64,000 nucleotides of DNA, taken from positions 3,502,136 through 3,566,135 of the forward strand of contig NC_006177.1 of assembly GCF_000009905.1 (NCBI RefSeq). Reading direction: 5' to 3'. This DNA comes from Symbiobacterium thermophilum IAM 14863. Its GTDB lineage: Bacteria; Bacillota; Sulfobacillia; Symbiobacteriales; Symbiobacteriaceae. Under the pieces are notes generated by a model. That model was not told the DNA's origin and ran no database searches. It was given only the letters and a program-made list of their open reading frames with translations. Shown here piece by piece: positions 8,898 through 16,811 of this stretch; positions within the stretch are counted from its first letter, which is position 1, and each line of letters begins with the position of its first letter. The translations under genes and the position numbers were made by a program.

Positions 8898-9953
8898 TCA
8901 CCCCTGGCGGGGCTGCGGATTCACCGGGGTCCGCTCCAGCCAGGGCGCGCCGCCGGTCCCGTAGATGTAGTGGGCCCAGGCGAGGTACTCGCGGCTGTTG
9001 GCCGTCAGCGGGTCGGCGATCAGGCTGGCCTGCGAGAACTGCGGCACCAGGTACCGCTGCAGGGCCAGGCCGCCGCCCCCGGTGAACCACAGGAAGTCGT
9101 AGTCCGCTACCTGCCACGTGGACCGGATCTCCACCAGCACCTTGGTGGCCAGCTGCTCGAAGGCCTTCTCCCGGAGGCCGGTGATGTCCACCCGCCGCCC
9201 GCTGACGCCGATCTCGCCGGAGATGATGGCCTCGTCCAGCGCGTGGTTCTCGCGCTCGATGCCGTACTCCCGGAGCAGGGCGTTCGCCACCGCGCCGTAG
9301 GCTGCGGAGAGGCCGGTGGGCACGGTGCGGCTCTGCTCGGGCACGTACTCGCCGCCCTCCACCGTCACCAGGTCCGTGGTGCGGAAGCCGATGTCGACGA
9401 TGCCCACCCGGGCGTCTGCCGCAGGGTGCTGCTGCGCCAGCTGGCCCCTGGCATCCAGCACCTGCGACCAGTACGTGCCCAGCGGCTGCGGAACCACGGT
9501 GACCCGGTCGACGCGCAGGTACAGCTCCTCGGGGTTGCCGGTCCGATACCGGACCACCCGGTGGTCGCCCCGCACGCTGCGGACGAACTGGTCCGCCAGG
9601 TGCATGCGGCCCGGGGGCAGCCCGGTGACGACGGAGAACGTGGTGTTGGCCTCGCTCGCAAAGAGGCTCAGGGCCGTGAGGAAGAGGACCAGCAGATCGT
9701 TGCCCTCGTCGCGCATCACCGACAGGAACCCGTAGGCCATGCGGGACTGGCGCACGGCCAGCGTACCCACGTGGTAAACCCTGTCGCCGATCTGCACGCG
9801 CAGGTTGTCCGTGGGGTCGGTCTCCTGGGATGCGAGCCGCAGCGGCAGGTAGGGGCTGCCGTCTCCCACGACGCTCGGGAACAGGTACCCTTCCCGCCCG
9901 TCCGTGGCTTTGACAAATCCGTAGCCAAGATCTACGCCGATAAGCCGTTCCAT
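8898..9953 (-). CDS. Actin-like ATPase, ParM/Alp/archaeal-actin type
   Basis: A 351-residue actin/Hsp70-fold protein. The first phosphate-binding loop reads LIGVDLGYGFVKA near the N-terminus, the second is GIVDIGFRTTDLV, and the adenosine motif is FTGGGGLALQRYL. The order and length fit the actin-like N-terminal-domain family (plasmid segregation Alp/ParM and crenactin-like proteins), not MreB. It is cotranscribed with a bactofilin, so it may build an intracellular filament system. No plasmid replication or partition adaptor gene is nearby. ATG start, with AAGGGGGG upstream. Confidence 0.82.
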   Translation of the reverse strand: MERLIGVDLGYGFVKATDGREGYLFPSVVGDGSPYLPLRLASQETDPTDNLRVQIGDRVYHVGTLAVRQSRMAYGFLSVMRDEGNDLLVLFLTALSLFASEANTTFSVVTGLPPGRMHLADQFVRSVRGDHRVVRYRTGNPEELYLRVDRVTVVPQPLGTYWSQVLDARGQLAQQHPAADARVGIVDIGFRTTDLVTVEGGEYVPEQSRTVPTGLSAAYGAVANALLREYGIERENHALDEAIISGEIGVSGRRVDITGLREKAFEQLATKVLVEIRSTWQVADYDFLWFTGGGGLALQRYLVPQFSQASLIADPLTANSREYLAWAHYIYGTGGAPWLERTPVNPQPRQG

Positions 9954-10298
9954 TGCTTGCCCCCCTTAGAGCTGTCTGTCAGGTGCGGGCCCGGTGACGC
10001 TTCAGAACCATCCAATTCAAGATTGGAAAATTGCTACCACTAAACATACCTTACCTACCTCAAAAAGGAAAGCCGCTGTGCTGCTTCCGACCAGATCTGG
10101 TGAACCGCGCCTTTTGGGCGGCGAACTGCGCGGTGAGGCAGGTGACCGGGACCCGTGGACGGCGGTTTCGCCGTGCGGCGCGGTCCGCGCGCCCAGATCG
10201 ACATTTCACCGCAAATCGCCCGATTGCGAACCGTGGTCCTGATATGCTGGAATCAGAAATGCACAAGCCGTGTGCGGACGCCCGCGGGAGGAGGGACT
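9954..10298. other. Intergenic stretch upstream of the actin-like gene
   Basis: It separates the divergent actin-like gene and a small ORF. It contains an unusually AT-rich patch at 10010-10075 and an imperfect inverted repeat (CCAAT/ATTGG) at 10012-10026 that could be an operator. No convincing gene or clear -35/-10 pair was found. Confidence 0.4.
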
Positions 10299-10460
10299 GT
10301 GCCGGTGTGGACCTACTCGACCTTTGAGGCCAACTGGGAGGTAGGATTGGTGACGGCTGAAGCGGTCCACGGAATCGGCTTCGCCATGGAGCCGGCGCTG
10401 GGGGCCACCGCCGAGCAGCCCGCAGGGAGCGCGGAAGAGCTGTCGGATGCGGCGGACTGA
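10299..10460 (+). CDS. Small hypothetical protein
   Basis: A 53-residue frame with a GTG start preceded by GGGAGGAGGG at about 5 bases, the main evidence that it is translated. The sequence (VPVWTYSTFEANWEVG...) is acidic and has no membrane segment or recognised motif. It precedes the PCYCGC lipoprotein gene by about 140 bp. Function unknown. Confidence 0.4.
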   Translation: MPVWTYSTFEANWEVGLVTAEAVHGIGFAMEPALGATAEQPAGSAEELSDAAD

Positions 10461-10599
10461 GCACCGCGGGCCGCAACAACCCCATCACCCCACAGGACGG
10501 GAGCCGGGTCGGGGAGCACCCCGTACTCGGCTCTTCACACTTTCTTCACACCCGGGAGCGAAACTGGGGTTGATGGCACGTTGCAAATGGGGGATCGCG

Positions 10600-11109
10600 A
10601 TGACGACGAAGCGCTTGCACTCGCCGTGGTCCAGAGCCCTCGCCTGCGTCGCGATGGCCGTCCTGCTCCTCGCCCTGTCCGGTGTGGTAGCGGGCTGCTC
10701 CGGGCAGACGGGCAACCACAGCCGGGACGCCGCGCAGGAGGCGACCCTGCCGGAGGGGTTCCCCGAGGCGCCCGACTGGTACCACCACGCGCCGAAACCC
10801 ATCCAGGAGACCTATTTGGCGGCGGCGCACCACCATGACGAGCTGCAGCACATCCCGTGCTACTGCGGCTGCGGCGCCTTCCACGCCAGCAACTCCGACT
10901 GCTACTTCCAGCGGGACGAGACCGGCGCGGTGGTCGCGTTTGACCGGCACGCCGTGGGCTGCCAGATCTGCCTGGACATCACCCGGCAGACCGTGGCCGG
11001 ACTGGAGAGCGGAAGATCCCTCACCCGCATCCGACAGGAGATCGACGAGGCGTATCAGGCCATGGGGCTGACGCCGACCCCCACGCCCCTTCCCCCGCCT
11101 GACCAGTGA
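10600..11109 (+). CDS. PCYCGC-motif lipoprotein
   Basis: A 169-residue secreted lipoprotein. The signal peptide has a basic N-terminus, a hydrophobic core (ALACVAMAVLLLALSGV) and a lipobox VAGC at about residue 33. The mature part contains IPCYCGCG followed by more cysteines and histidines (HASNSDCYF, GCQICLDIT), the signature of the PCYCGC family of Firmicutes lipoproteins, probably metal- or redox-active. The ATG at 10600 was chosen because it begins a proper signal peptide after GGGGGA; upstream in-frame starts give no signal. Function unknown. Confidence 0.8.
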   Translation: MTTKRLHSPWSRALACVAMAVLLLALSGVVAGCSGQTGNHSRDAAQEATLPEGFPEAPDWYHHAPKPIQETYLAAAHHHDELQHIPCYCGCGAFHASNSDCYFQRDETGAVVAFDRHAVGCQICLDITRQTVAGLESGRSLTRIRQEIDEAYQAMGLTPTPTPLPPPDQ

Positions 11110-11140
11110 TCCAGCGCGCGTCCCCGGATCCGCAGACCTG

Positions 11141-11172
11141 AACGAGCACCCCTGACCGGGTGCTCGTTTTCC
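11141..11172 (+). terminator. Rho-independent terminator of the PCYCGC lipoprotein gene
   Basis: AACGAGCACCC pairs with GGGTGCTCGTT and is followed by TTCC. It may also serve the convergent kinase gene. Confidence 0.8.
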
Positions 11173-11195
11173 GTTGGCCGCTCCGCGCCCTGCCC

Positions 11196-12542
11196 TCAGG
11201 CCCGCGGCAGCCAGAACCAGAAGGCGGCGCCCCCGCCGGGACGGGACTCCACGCCGACGTCACCGCCGTGCGCCCGGACGATGGAGCGCACCACCGCCAG
11301 ACCGAGCCCCCGGCCGCCCTTCCGCCGGCCGCGGAAGCGGTCGAACACGTGGGGAAGCTGAGCCGGGTCGATGCCCTCCCCCGTGTCCCGCACCCGGACC
11401 GCCACGGCGTCCCTCGTGACCGCGGCGGACACCCGCACCACGCCTCCCGGCGGGGTATGGCGCAGGGCGTTGTCCAGCAGGTTGAAGACCACCTGCTGAA
11501 TCCGGCCGCCGTCGGCGAGGACGGGGGGCAGCGCGTCCGGGAGGCCCACCACCAGGGCGACGCCCTTCTCCTCCGCCTGCGACCGCACGGTCCGGACCGC
11601 CTGCTCCACCGGCACGCGCAGATCCAGCGGCACCCGCTCGAAGGCCATCTGCCCCTCTTCGATCTGCGCCAGGTCCATCAGGTCGTCCACGAGGCGGCTC
11701 AGCCGGTCGACCTCGTCCATCACCACCCGTTGGAATCGCCGGACCTCCGCAGGATCGGTCACGACCCCCTCGGCCAGGGCCTGGGTATACCCGCGGATGT
11801 ACGACAGCGGCGTGCGCAGCTCGTGGGCCACGTCAGCCAGGAACTCCCGCCGGCGGCGCTCGTGGCCCTCCAGCTGTTCCGCCATCCGGTTGATCGCCTC
11901 GCCGAGGCGGCCCAGCTCGTTAGCGCCCGCCGGGGCCACGCGCGCCGAGAAGTCGCCGCGCGCGATGGCCCGGGTCGCCCGTTCCATCGCCAGCACGGGG
12001 CGGGTGAGGCTCCGGGCCATCACCAGCGCGAGCCCCGTGCCCAGCAGGAGCGCGGCGGCGCCGGCCAGCCACAGGCCGCGCCGGGCCCTGTCGAACGACT
12101 GCCGGAGGGGATCGGCGGGCGCCAGCAGCAGCACTCCTCCTTCGCCCCCCTGGACCGGCACGCCGGTGACGATGTAGGTGGCTCCCTCCGGGGTCCGCAG
12201 CTGGTCCACATGGGTCCGTCCGACGACCACCGCCCGCCGGATGTCCTCGGGCACCTCGACCGCGGAGGCGCCCGGGAAGGACCGCGGCCTTCCTTCCCGG
12301 TCCAGCACCACCACCTCGCCCCCCACCATCTCGGCCATGAGCGGTGCGGCGGCCAGCGCCGCGTCCTCTGCGGCCAGCATGTCCGCGAGTTGCCGGCCGT
12401 GGTAGAGGAGGGGCTCCGTGACCTGCGTGGCGTAGAAGCGCTCCAGCAGCTGGTCCAGGGCGTACTCCATGGGGACGAGCACGACGAGCAGGAGCAGGGA
12501 GAGGGAGAGCCAGAACCGGGCGACCAGACTAAGGCTGCGCAT
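11196..12542 (-). CDS. Membrane sensor histidine kinase
   Basis: A 448-residue kinase: N-terminal membrane helix (LVARFWLSLSLLLLVVLVPMEYAL), an extracytoplasmic sensor of about 130 residues, a second helix (GLWLAGAAALLLGTGLALV), HAMP, a HisKA H-box (FLADVAHELRTPLSYIRGY) and HATPase motifs (NLLDNALRHT, DTGEGIDP, GRGLGLAVVRSIV). The ATG at 12542 overlaps the response regulator stop by 14 bp. It is an OmpR-class partner of the regulator just upstream. The signal is unknown; the neighbouring PCYCGC lipoprotein hints at envelope or metal sensing, but this is inference. Confidence 0.92.
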   Translation of the reverse strand: MRSLSLVARFWLSLSLLLLVVLVPMEYALDQLLERFYATQVTEPLLYHGRQLADMLAAEDAALAAAPLMAEMVGGEVVVLDREGRPRSFPGASAVEVPEDIRRAVVVGRTHVDQLRTPEGATYIVTGVPVQGGEGGVLLLAPADPLRQSFDRARRGLWLAGAAALLLGTGLALVMARSLTRPVLAMERATRAIARGDFSARVAPAGANELGRLGEAINRMAEQLEGHERRRREFLADVAHELRTPLSYIRGYTQALAEGVVTDPAEVRRFQRVVMDEVDRLSRLVDDLMDLAQIEEGQMAFERVPLDLRVPVEQAVRTVRSQAEEKGVALVVGLPDALPPVLADGGRIQQVVFNLLDNALRHTPPGGVVRVSAAVTRDAVAVRVRDTGEGIDPAQLPHVFDRFRGRRKGGRGLGLAVVRSIVRAHGGDVGVESRPGGGAAFWFWLPRA

Positions 12543-13227
12543 CCGGCACCTCCGCGAACCGGTACCCCACGCCCCAGACCGTGAGGATGAGCCCCGCGCC
12601 CTCGCCCAGCTTGTCCCGCAGGTTCTTGATGTGGGCGTCCACCGTGCGGGCGTCGCCCTGGAAGTCGGGCCCCCAGATGCGGTCCAGCAGCTTCTCCCGG
12701 GAGAAGACCTGACCCGGGTGCGCCGCCAGCAGGGCCAGGAGGTCAAACTCCTTGGGAGTGAGGGGCAGGGGACGGCCGGCGTACAACGCCGTCCGCTCTG
12801 CCGGCCGGATCGTCAGGCTGCCCCGGCGGATGGGGACGTTCGCCTCCACCTGTCCGGCCGAGCGGCGGAGCACGGCCTGGACCCGGGCGGCCAGCTCCCG
12901 GCCGTCGAAGGGCTTGGCGATGTAGTCGTCGGCGCCCATCCGGAGCCCCTGTACCCGATCCGCCACACCGCCCCGGGCGGTGAGCATGATGACGGGCACG
13001 GCAGACTCCTCGCGGATGCGTTGCAGCGTCTGCCACCCGTCCAACCGGGGCATCATCACGTCCAGCAGCACGAGGTCAGGCCCCGCGTCACGCACCGCCC
13101 GCAGGGCGGTGAGGCCGTCCCCGGCCTCGAGCACGGTGCACTCCGCCGCGAGGTACAGCCGGATCAGCTCGCGCATGCGGGGCTCGTCGTCCACCACCAG
13201 CACCACAGGCCGCTTCCCCGGGGCCAT
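12529..13227 (-). CDS. Response regulator, OmpR/PhoB family
   Basis: A 232-residue regulator with receiver residues DDE (VVDDEPRM), the phospho-acceptor Asp in LVLLDVMMPRLDGW, the switch Thr in MLTARG and Lys in AKPFDGREL. It ends in a winged-helix DNA-binding domain (LTPKEFDLLALLAAHPGQVFSREKLLDRIWG, RTVDAHIKNLRDKLG). The ATG at 13227 follows GGAGGTGG. It is the first gene of a two-gene unit with the kinase and is divergent from cutC. Confidence 0.93.
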   Translation of the reverse strand: MAPGKRPVVLVVDDEPRMRELIRLYLAAECTVLEAGDGLTALRAVRDAGPDLVLLDVMMPRLDGWQTLQRIREESAVPVIMLTARGGVADRVQGLRMGADDYIAKPFDGRELAARVQAVLRRSAGQVEANVPIRRGSLTIRPAERTALYAGRPLPLTPKEFDLLALLAAHPGQVFSREKLLDRIWGPDFQGDARTVDAHIKNLRDKLGEGAGLILTVWGVGYRFAEVPDAQP

Positions 13228-13307
13228 CGGCCACCACCTCCGATTCCTCTCCCTGATCCGGTCGGACTGGCCCGTCCCCGCGCTTGTCCGTTTCCGCACT
13301 TGTCACC

Positions 13308-13316
13308 AGTATAGCA
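13308..13316 (-). promoter_or_regulatory. Possible extended -10 promoter for the two-component operon
   Basis: The minus strand reads TGCTATACT, an extended -10 (TGnTATACT), about 80 bases before the response-regulator start. No good -35 is seen. Confidence 0.35.
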
Positions 13317-13426
13317 AACCCCGGCAGGCTGCGTTGCGTGGTTCAGCGCGGCGCTCTGGGTGGCCGGGAGGGGATGGCCGAGCTCGTGCGAAAGCATACA
13401 GCAACATCCTGAAAGCAGGTGCAGCC

Positions 13427-14116
13427 ATGAAGAGAGTCACGCTCGAGGTCATCGCCGTCACCGTCGCAGATGCCGTCGCCGCCGAGGCCGGCGGCGCGGA
13501 CCGGATCGAGCTGGTCGCGAGCATGGCCGAAGGGGGCGTCACCCCCAGCGCCGGGGTGATCGCCGCCGTCCGGCGCGCCACCCGCCTGCCCGTCTACGTG
13601 ATGATCCGGCCCCGCGGGGGCTCCTTCCTCTTCTCGCCGGAGGAGGTCGAGGCCATGGTCACCGACGCCCGCATCGCCCGGGATCTGGGAGCCGACGGAC
13701 TGGTGGTCGGGGCGCTCACGCCGGAGGGCGACGTGGACCGAACGGCCCTGGAGCGCATCCTGACCGAGGCGGGACTCCCCGCCACCTTCCACCGCGCCTT
13801 TGAGGAGATCATCCACAGGGAGGGCGCGCTGGCGCAGGTCGCGTCCCTGCCCCACGTCGAGCGCATCCTCACCGGCGGGGGTGCGGCGAGGCCCGAGGAA
13901 GCCCTCGACACCCTCAGGGAGCTGGTTCAGCGGTCTCCGCTGGAGATCCAGATCGGCGGGGGCGTCACCCCGGCCAACGCCGCGCGGCTGGTGCGGGAGA
14001 CGGGGGCGTCTGCCTTGCACGTCGGATCGGCCGTGCGCGATTCCGCGGGCGGCGTGTCGGCGGCGCGGGTGGCCGAGCTGCGGCGCATCATCGACGGCGC
14101 CACCGCCCCTGCCTGA
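13427..14116 (+). CDS. cutC: CutC family protein
   Basis: A 229-residue TIM-barrel protein of the CutC family: LEVIAVTVADAVAAEAGGADRIELVASMAEGGVTPS at the N-terminus, MIRPRGGSF, and FHRAFEEI, with a C-terminal GGGVTPANAARLV. CutC was linked to copper homeostasis, but the biochemical role is unsettled. Start at ATG 13427, where family sequence begins; the frame is open much further upstream across the divergent promoter region. It stands alone. Confidence 0.9.
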   Translation: MKRVTLEVIAVTVADAVAAEAGGADRIELVASMAEGGVTPSAGVIAAVRRATRLPVYVMIRPRGGSFLFSPEEVEAMVTDARIARDLGADGLVVGALTPEGDVDRTALERILTEAGLPATFHRAFEEIIHREGALAQVASLPHVERILTGGGAARPEEALDTLRELVQRSPLEIQIGGGVTPANAARLVRETGASALHVGSAVRDSAGGVSAARVAELRRIIDGATAPA

Positions 14117-14133
14117 CCGCAGGGTGCGGGAAA

Positions 14134-14179
14134 GGGGGCTGTCCCGAGGTCATCTCGGATGACTCTCGGGACAGCCCCC
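14134..14179. terminator. Hairpin between convergent cutC and the formate/hydrogenase cluster
   Basis: Near-perfect arms (GGGGGCTGTCCCGAG / CTCTCGGGACAGCCCCC). The core is shared with the hairpin at 1702-1747. Probably a bidirectional terminator for cutC and the hydrogenase operon. Confidence 0.65.
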
Positions 14180-14223
14180 AAACGCGGTGCGGCATGTACA
14201 GTCATGCTCCCGTCCGCGTGGGC

Positions 14224-14823
14224 TTACGATCGCGCCGCGGCCCTCGGCGACATCGACCGGGCGATGCCCGACGCGGTCGCAACGCGCCGCGACCGCACCC
14301 GCTGGTCGATGGCGGTGCGCCTGACCAGCGTCAGGGCCCGGGCCAGGCAGACCTCGACGCACGCCGGGCCGCCCGGCCGGCCGATGCAGAGATCGCACTT
14401 GTGCGCCACGTACCGCTCCTTGGGGACCTTGCCGTCGGGCGTGTCCATCTTCAGCCCCGGCTGTTCCACCCGCGCGCCGTTCTCCAGCGCCGGCACCATG
14501 TCCATGGCGCCGAAGGGGCAGGCCAGCACGCAGGTCTTGCAGCCGATGCACCTCTCCTGCTTCACCAGCACCACGCCGTCCTGCCGCACGATGGCCCCGA
14601 CCGGGCAGGCGTTGGCGCACGGAGCGTCCTCGCAGTGGCGGCACTGGATCGGCATGGTCACCCGGGAGGTGCGCACCACCCGCAGCCGGGGTTGGAAGGG
14701 AATCTTCATCTCGCCGGCCGTGGTGACCGATGTGCCCAGATGGGCGACGGCGCAGGCGATCTCGCAGGACTGGCACCCGATGCACTTGGTCGGGTCGGCC
14801 AGCACGAACGCGCTCTTCGTCAT
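14224..14823 (-). CDS. HycB-like polyferredoxin subunit (HDCR/formate-hydrogenase complex)
   Basis: A 199-residue electron-transfer subunit predicted to carry four [4Fe-4S] clusters. Cysteine groups are CIGCQSCEIAC, CRHCEDAPCANACP, CIGCKTCVLACP and CDLCIGRPGGPACVEVC, the HycB/HydN/HybA pattern. It would relay electrons between formate dehydrogenase and hydrogenase modules. The ATG overlaps the hydA stop (ATGA). The last 25 residues are Arg/Ser-rich and carry no motif. It is the last gene of the operon and a paralogue of 16202-16786. Confidence 0.88.
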   Translation of the reverse strand: MTKSAFVLADPTKCIGCQSCEIACAVAHLGTSVTTAGEMKIPFQPRLRVVRTSRVTMPIQCRHCEDAPCANACPVGAIVRQDGVVLVKQERCIGCKTCVLACPFGAMDMVPALENGARVEQPGLKMDTPDGKVPKERYVAHKCDLCIGRPGGPACVEVCLARALTLVRRTAIDQRVRSRRVATASGIARSMSPRAAARS

Positions 14824-16190
14824 GCCTTGCGCCTCCTCGGCGTGTAGCTGGTGTGCAGCAGGTGATGCGATTTCTCGCCCAACGGCTTGCCCAGGAACTC
14901 CTTGTAGATCTTCTTGATGTCCGGGTTCTCGTTGGACTTCCTGTGGGGCAACTGGGCGTCATGCCGGTACGTGGACTCCGTGCGGGCCATGCGGGCGCAC
15001 AGCCGGTCCGAGGGCAGGAGCGCCTTGGGCTGGCCGCCGCCGGAGACGCAGCCCACCGGGCAGGTCATGACCTCCATGAAGTGGAAGTCGGCCTTCCCCG
15101 CCTTCACCTGCTCCAGCACCGGGGCGACGTTCTTCAGGCCGGAGACCACGCAGACCTTCAGCTCCAGGTCCTCGATCTTCACGGTGGCGTACCGCACGCC
15201 CTCGCCGCCGCGCACGAACTTCAGGTCCAGCTCGGGGATTGGCTTCTTGGCGATCACCTCATACGCCGTCCGGAGGGCCGCTTCCATCACTCCGCCGGTC
15301 GCGCCGAAGATGGTGCCGGCACCCGTGTAGAGCCCCAGCGGCCGGTCGTACTCCTCCTCCGGCAGCGCGTTGAAGTCGATGCCGGCGTCCTTGATCAGGT
15401 GCGCCAGCTCCCGGGTGGTGATGACCACGTCCACGTCCCGGTAGCCGCTGGCCTTCATCTCCGGCCGGCCGGACTCGAAGTCCTTGCAGGTACAGGGCAT
15501 GACGGAGACGCTGTAGACCTTCGCCGGGTCGACATTGTCCACCTTGGCCCCATAGGTCTTGAACAGGGCGCCGGCCATCTGCTGCGGCGACTTGCAGGTG
15601 GACAGGTGCGGCAGCAGCTCGGGATAGGTCTGCTCCAGGTACTTCACCCAGGCCGGGCAGCAGCTGGTGAACATCGGCAGGGTGCCGCCCTTGGTCACCC
15701 GCTCGATCAGCTCGTTGCCCTCCTCCATGATGGTCAGGTCGGCAGTGAAGTCGGTGGAGTAGACCCGGTCGAAGCCCAGCCGGCGCAGCGCCGCGGCCAT
15801 CTTGCCCGGCGCCAGGCTGCCCAGCGGCATGCCGAACTCCTCGGCGATGGCCACGCGGACCGCCGGGGCCACCTGCACCATGACGTACCTGTCCGGGTCC
15901 GCCAGGGCCTCCTTTACCAGCTTCGCCCGGCCCTCGTTCCAGGCGGCGAACAGCGGCTCCTTCACGGAGGGCAGCAGCCCACGCTCGGCCAGCTTCTGTT
16001 CGCGGGGGGTGAGGCCGTCGTCCCAGATCGAGCCGTAGGAGCTGCAGACCTGGACGCACTGGCCGCACATCACGCAGATCTCCTGGTCAACCGACTGCGG
16101 CTTCCCCGGCTCGCCGACGATGGCGTCCACCGGGCAGACTTCGGCACAGCGACGGCAACCGGTGCAGAGTTCCTGATCGATGAAAATCAC
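14820..16190 (-). CDS. [FeFe]-hydrogenase catalytic subunit, HydA2-like
   Basis: A 456-residue iron-only hydrogenase. Two N-terminal [4Fe-4S] motifs (CTGCRRCAEVCP, CVMCGQCVQVC) are followed by the H-cluster domain: L1 FTSCCPAW at 174-181, L2 MPCTCKDFE at 231-239 and L3 EVMTCPVGCVSGGGQP at about 373-388. All H-cluster cysteines are present, but the motifs differ from the textbook TSCCPGW, MPCTxKKxE and MACPGGC, as expected for a divergent non-group-A1 enzyme. Size and domain order match HydA2 of hydrogen-dependent CO2 reductase. It is flanked by HycB-like genes and downstream of fdhF. Confidence 0.9.
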   Translation of the reverse strand: MIFIDQELCTGCRRCAEVCPVDAIVGEPGKPQSVDQEICVMCGQCVQVCSSYGSIWDDGLTPREQKLAERGLLPSVKEPLFAAWNEGRAKLVKEALADPDRYVMVQVAPAVRVAIAEEFGMPLGSLAPGKMAAALRRLGFDRVYSTDFTADLTIMEEGNELIERVTKGGTLPMFTSCCPAWVKYLEQTYPELLPHLSTCKSPQQMAGALFKTYGAKVDNVDPAKVYSVSVMPCTCKDFESGRPEMKASGYRDVDVVITTRELAHLIKDAGIDFNALPEEEYDRPLGLYTGAGTIFGATGGVMEAALRTAYEVIAKKPIPELDLKFVRGGEGVRYATVKIEDLELKVCVVSGLKNVAPVLEQVKAGKADFHFMEVMTCPVGCVSGGGQPKALLPSDRLCARMARTESTYRHDAQLPHRKSNENPDIKKIYKEFLGKPLGEKSHHLLHTSYTPRRRKA

Positions 16191-16201
16191 GGCGGTCCCT
16201 C

Positions 16202-16786
16202 CTACCCGACGACGTTCTTCACGGACTCGAGCACGGCCAGGGCGGCCTCCAGGTTCCGGGTCCGGCGCAGCTCATCGGGTCGGACGACCTGCAGCGCCTC
16301 CCGCGGGCAGTTGGCGACGCAGGCCGGGCCGCCCTCGACCCCGATGCACCGGTCGCACTTGCTGGCCACGAACACATCCTGCAGCACCGGCCCCTCGCCG
16401 GTCTCCTCGGTCAGCCGCAGCTGCTTCACCTGCTCGCCGTTCTTGTAGTAGGGCACCATCTCCATGGCCCCGAACGGACAGGCCAGGACGCAGGTCTTGC
16501 AGCCGATGCAGGTCTCCTGGTCGACGTCGATGATGCCGTCCTTCTGCGTGATCGCGCCCACCGGGCAGGCGTTGGCGCAGGGAGCGTCCTCGCAGTGCCG
16601 GCACTGCACCGGCATGGTGACCTCGGCAGTGTGCACCAGGTACAGCCGGGGGATGATGGGCGTGGTCACCTGGCCGACCGTCTTCACGGGCACGTCGGAG
16701 TGGACCACGAAGCAGGAAACCTCACAGACCTTGCAGCCGATACACTTATGGGGATCCGCCACGACAAAGGCGTTGAGCGCGCACAT
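16202..16786 (-). CDS. HycB-like polyferredoxin subunit (between fdhF and hydA)
   Basis: A 194-residue subunit predicted to carry four [4Fe-4S] clusters: CIGCKVCEVSC, CRHCEDAPCANACP, CIGCKTCVLACP and CDRCIGVEGGPACVANCP. It shares most of its sequence pattern with the protein at 14224-14823. In HDCR complexes two HycB-like subunits link formate dehydrogenase to hydrogenase and build the filament core; two such genes are present here. It lies 25 bp after fdhF and 11 bp before hydA. Confidence 0.9.
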   Translation of the reverse strand: MCALNAFVVADPHKCIGCKVCEVSCFVVHSDVPVKTVGQVTTPIIPRLYLVHTAEVTMPVQCRHCEDAPCANACPVGAITQKDGIIDVDQETCIGCKTCVLACPFGAMEMVPYYKNGEQVKQLRLTEETGEGPVLQDVFVASKCDRCIGVEGGPACVANCPREALQVVRPDELRRTRNLEAALAVLESVKNVVG

Positions 16787-16811
16787 CGTCGCAGGCCTCC
16801 TCTCGAGAAGT

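Noticed and set aside
7668..10043. A 791-codon open frame on the plus strand
   Set aside because: Antisense to bshB2, yojF, bactofilin and the actin-like gene; low-complexity composition typical of shadow frames in GC-rich DNA.
14820..16190. Hydrogenase considered as a non-catalytic NarF/IOP1-like protein
   Set aside because: All H-cluster cysteine motifs (L1, L2, L3) are present, and it sits between HycB subunits in an fdhF operon.
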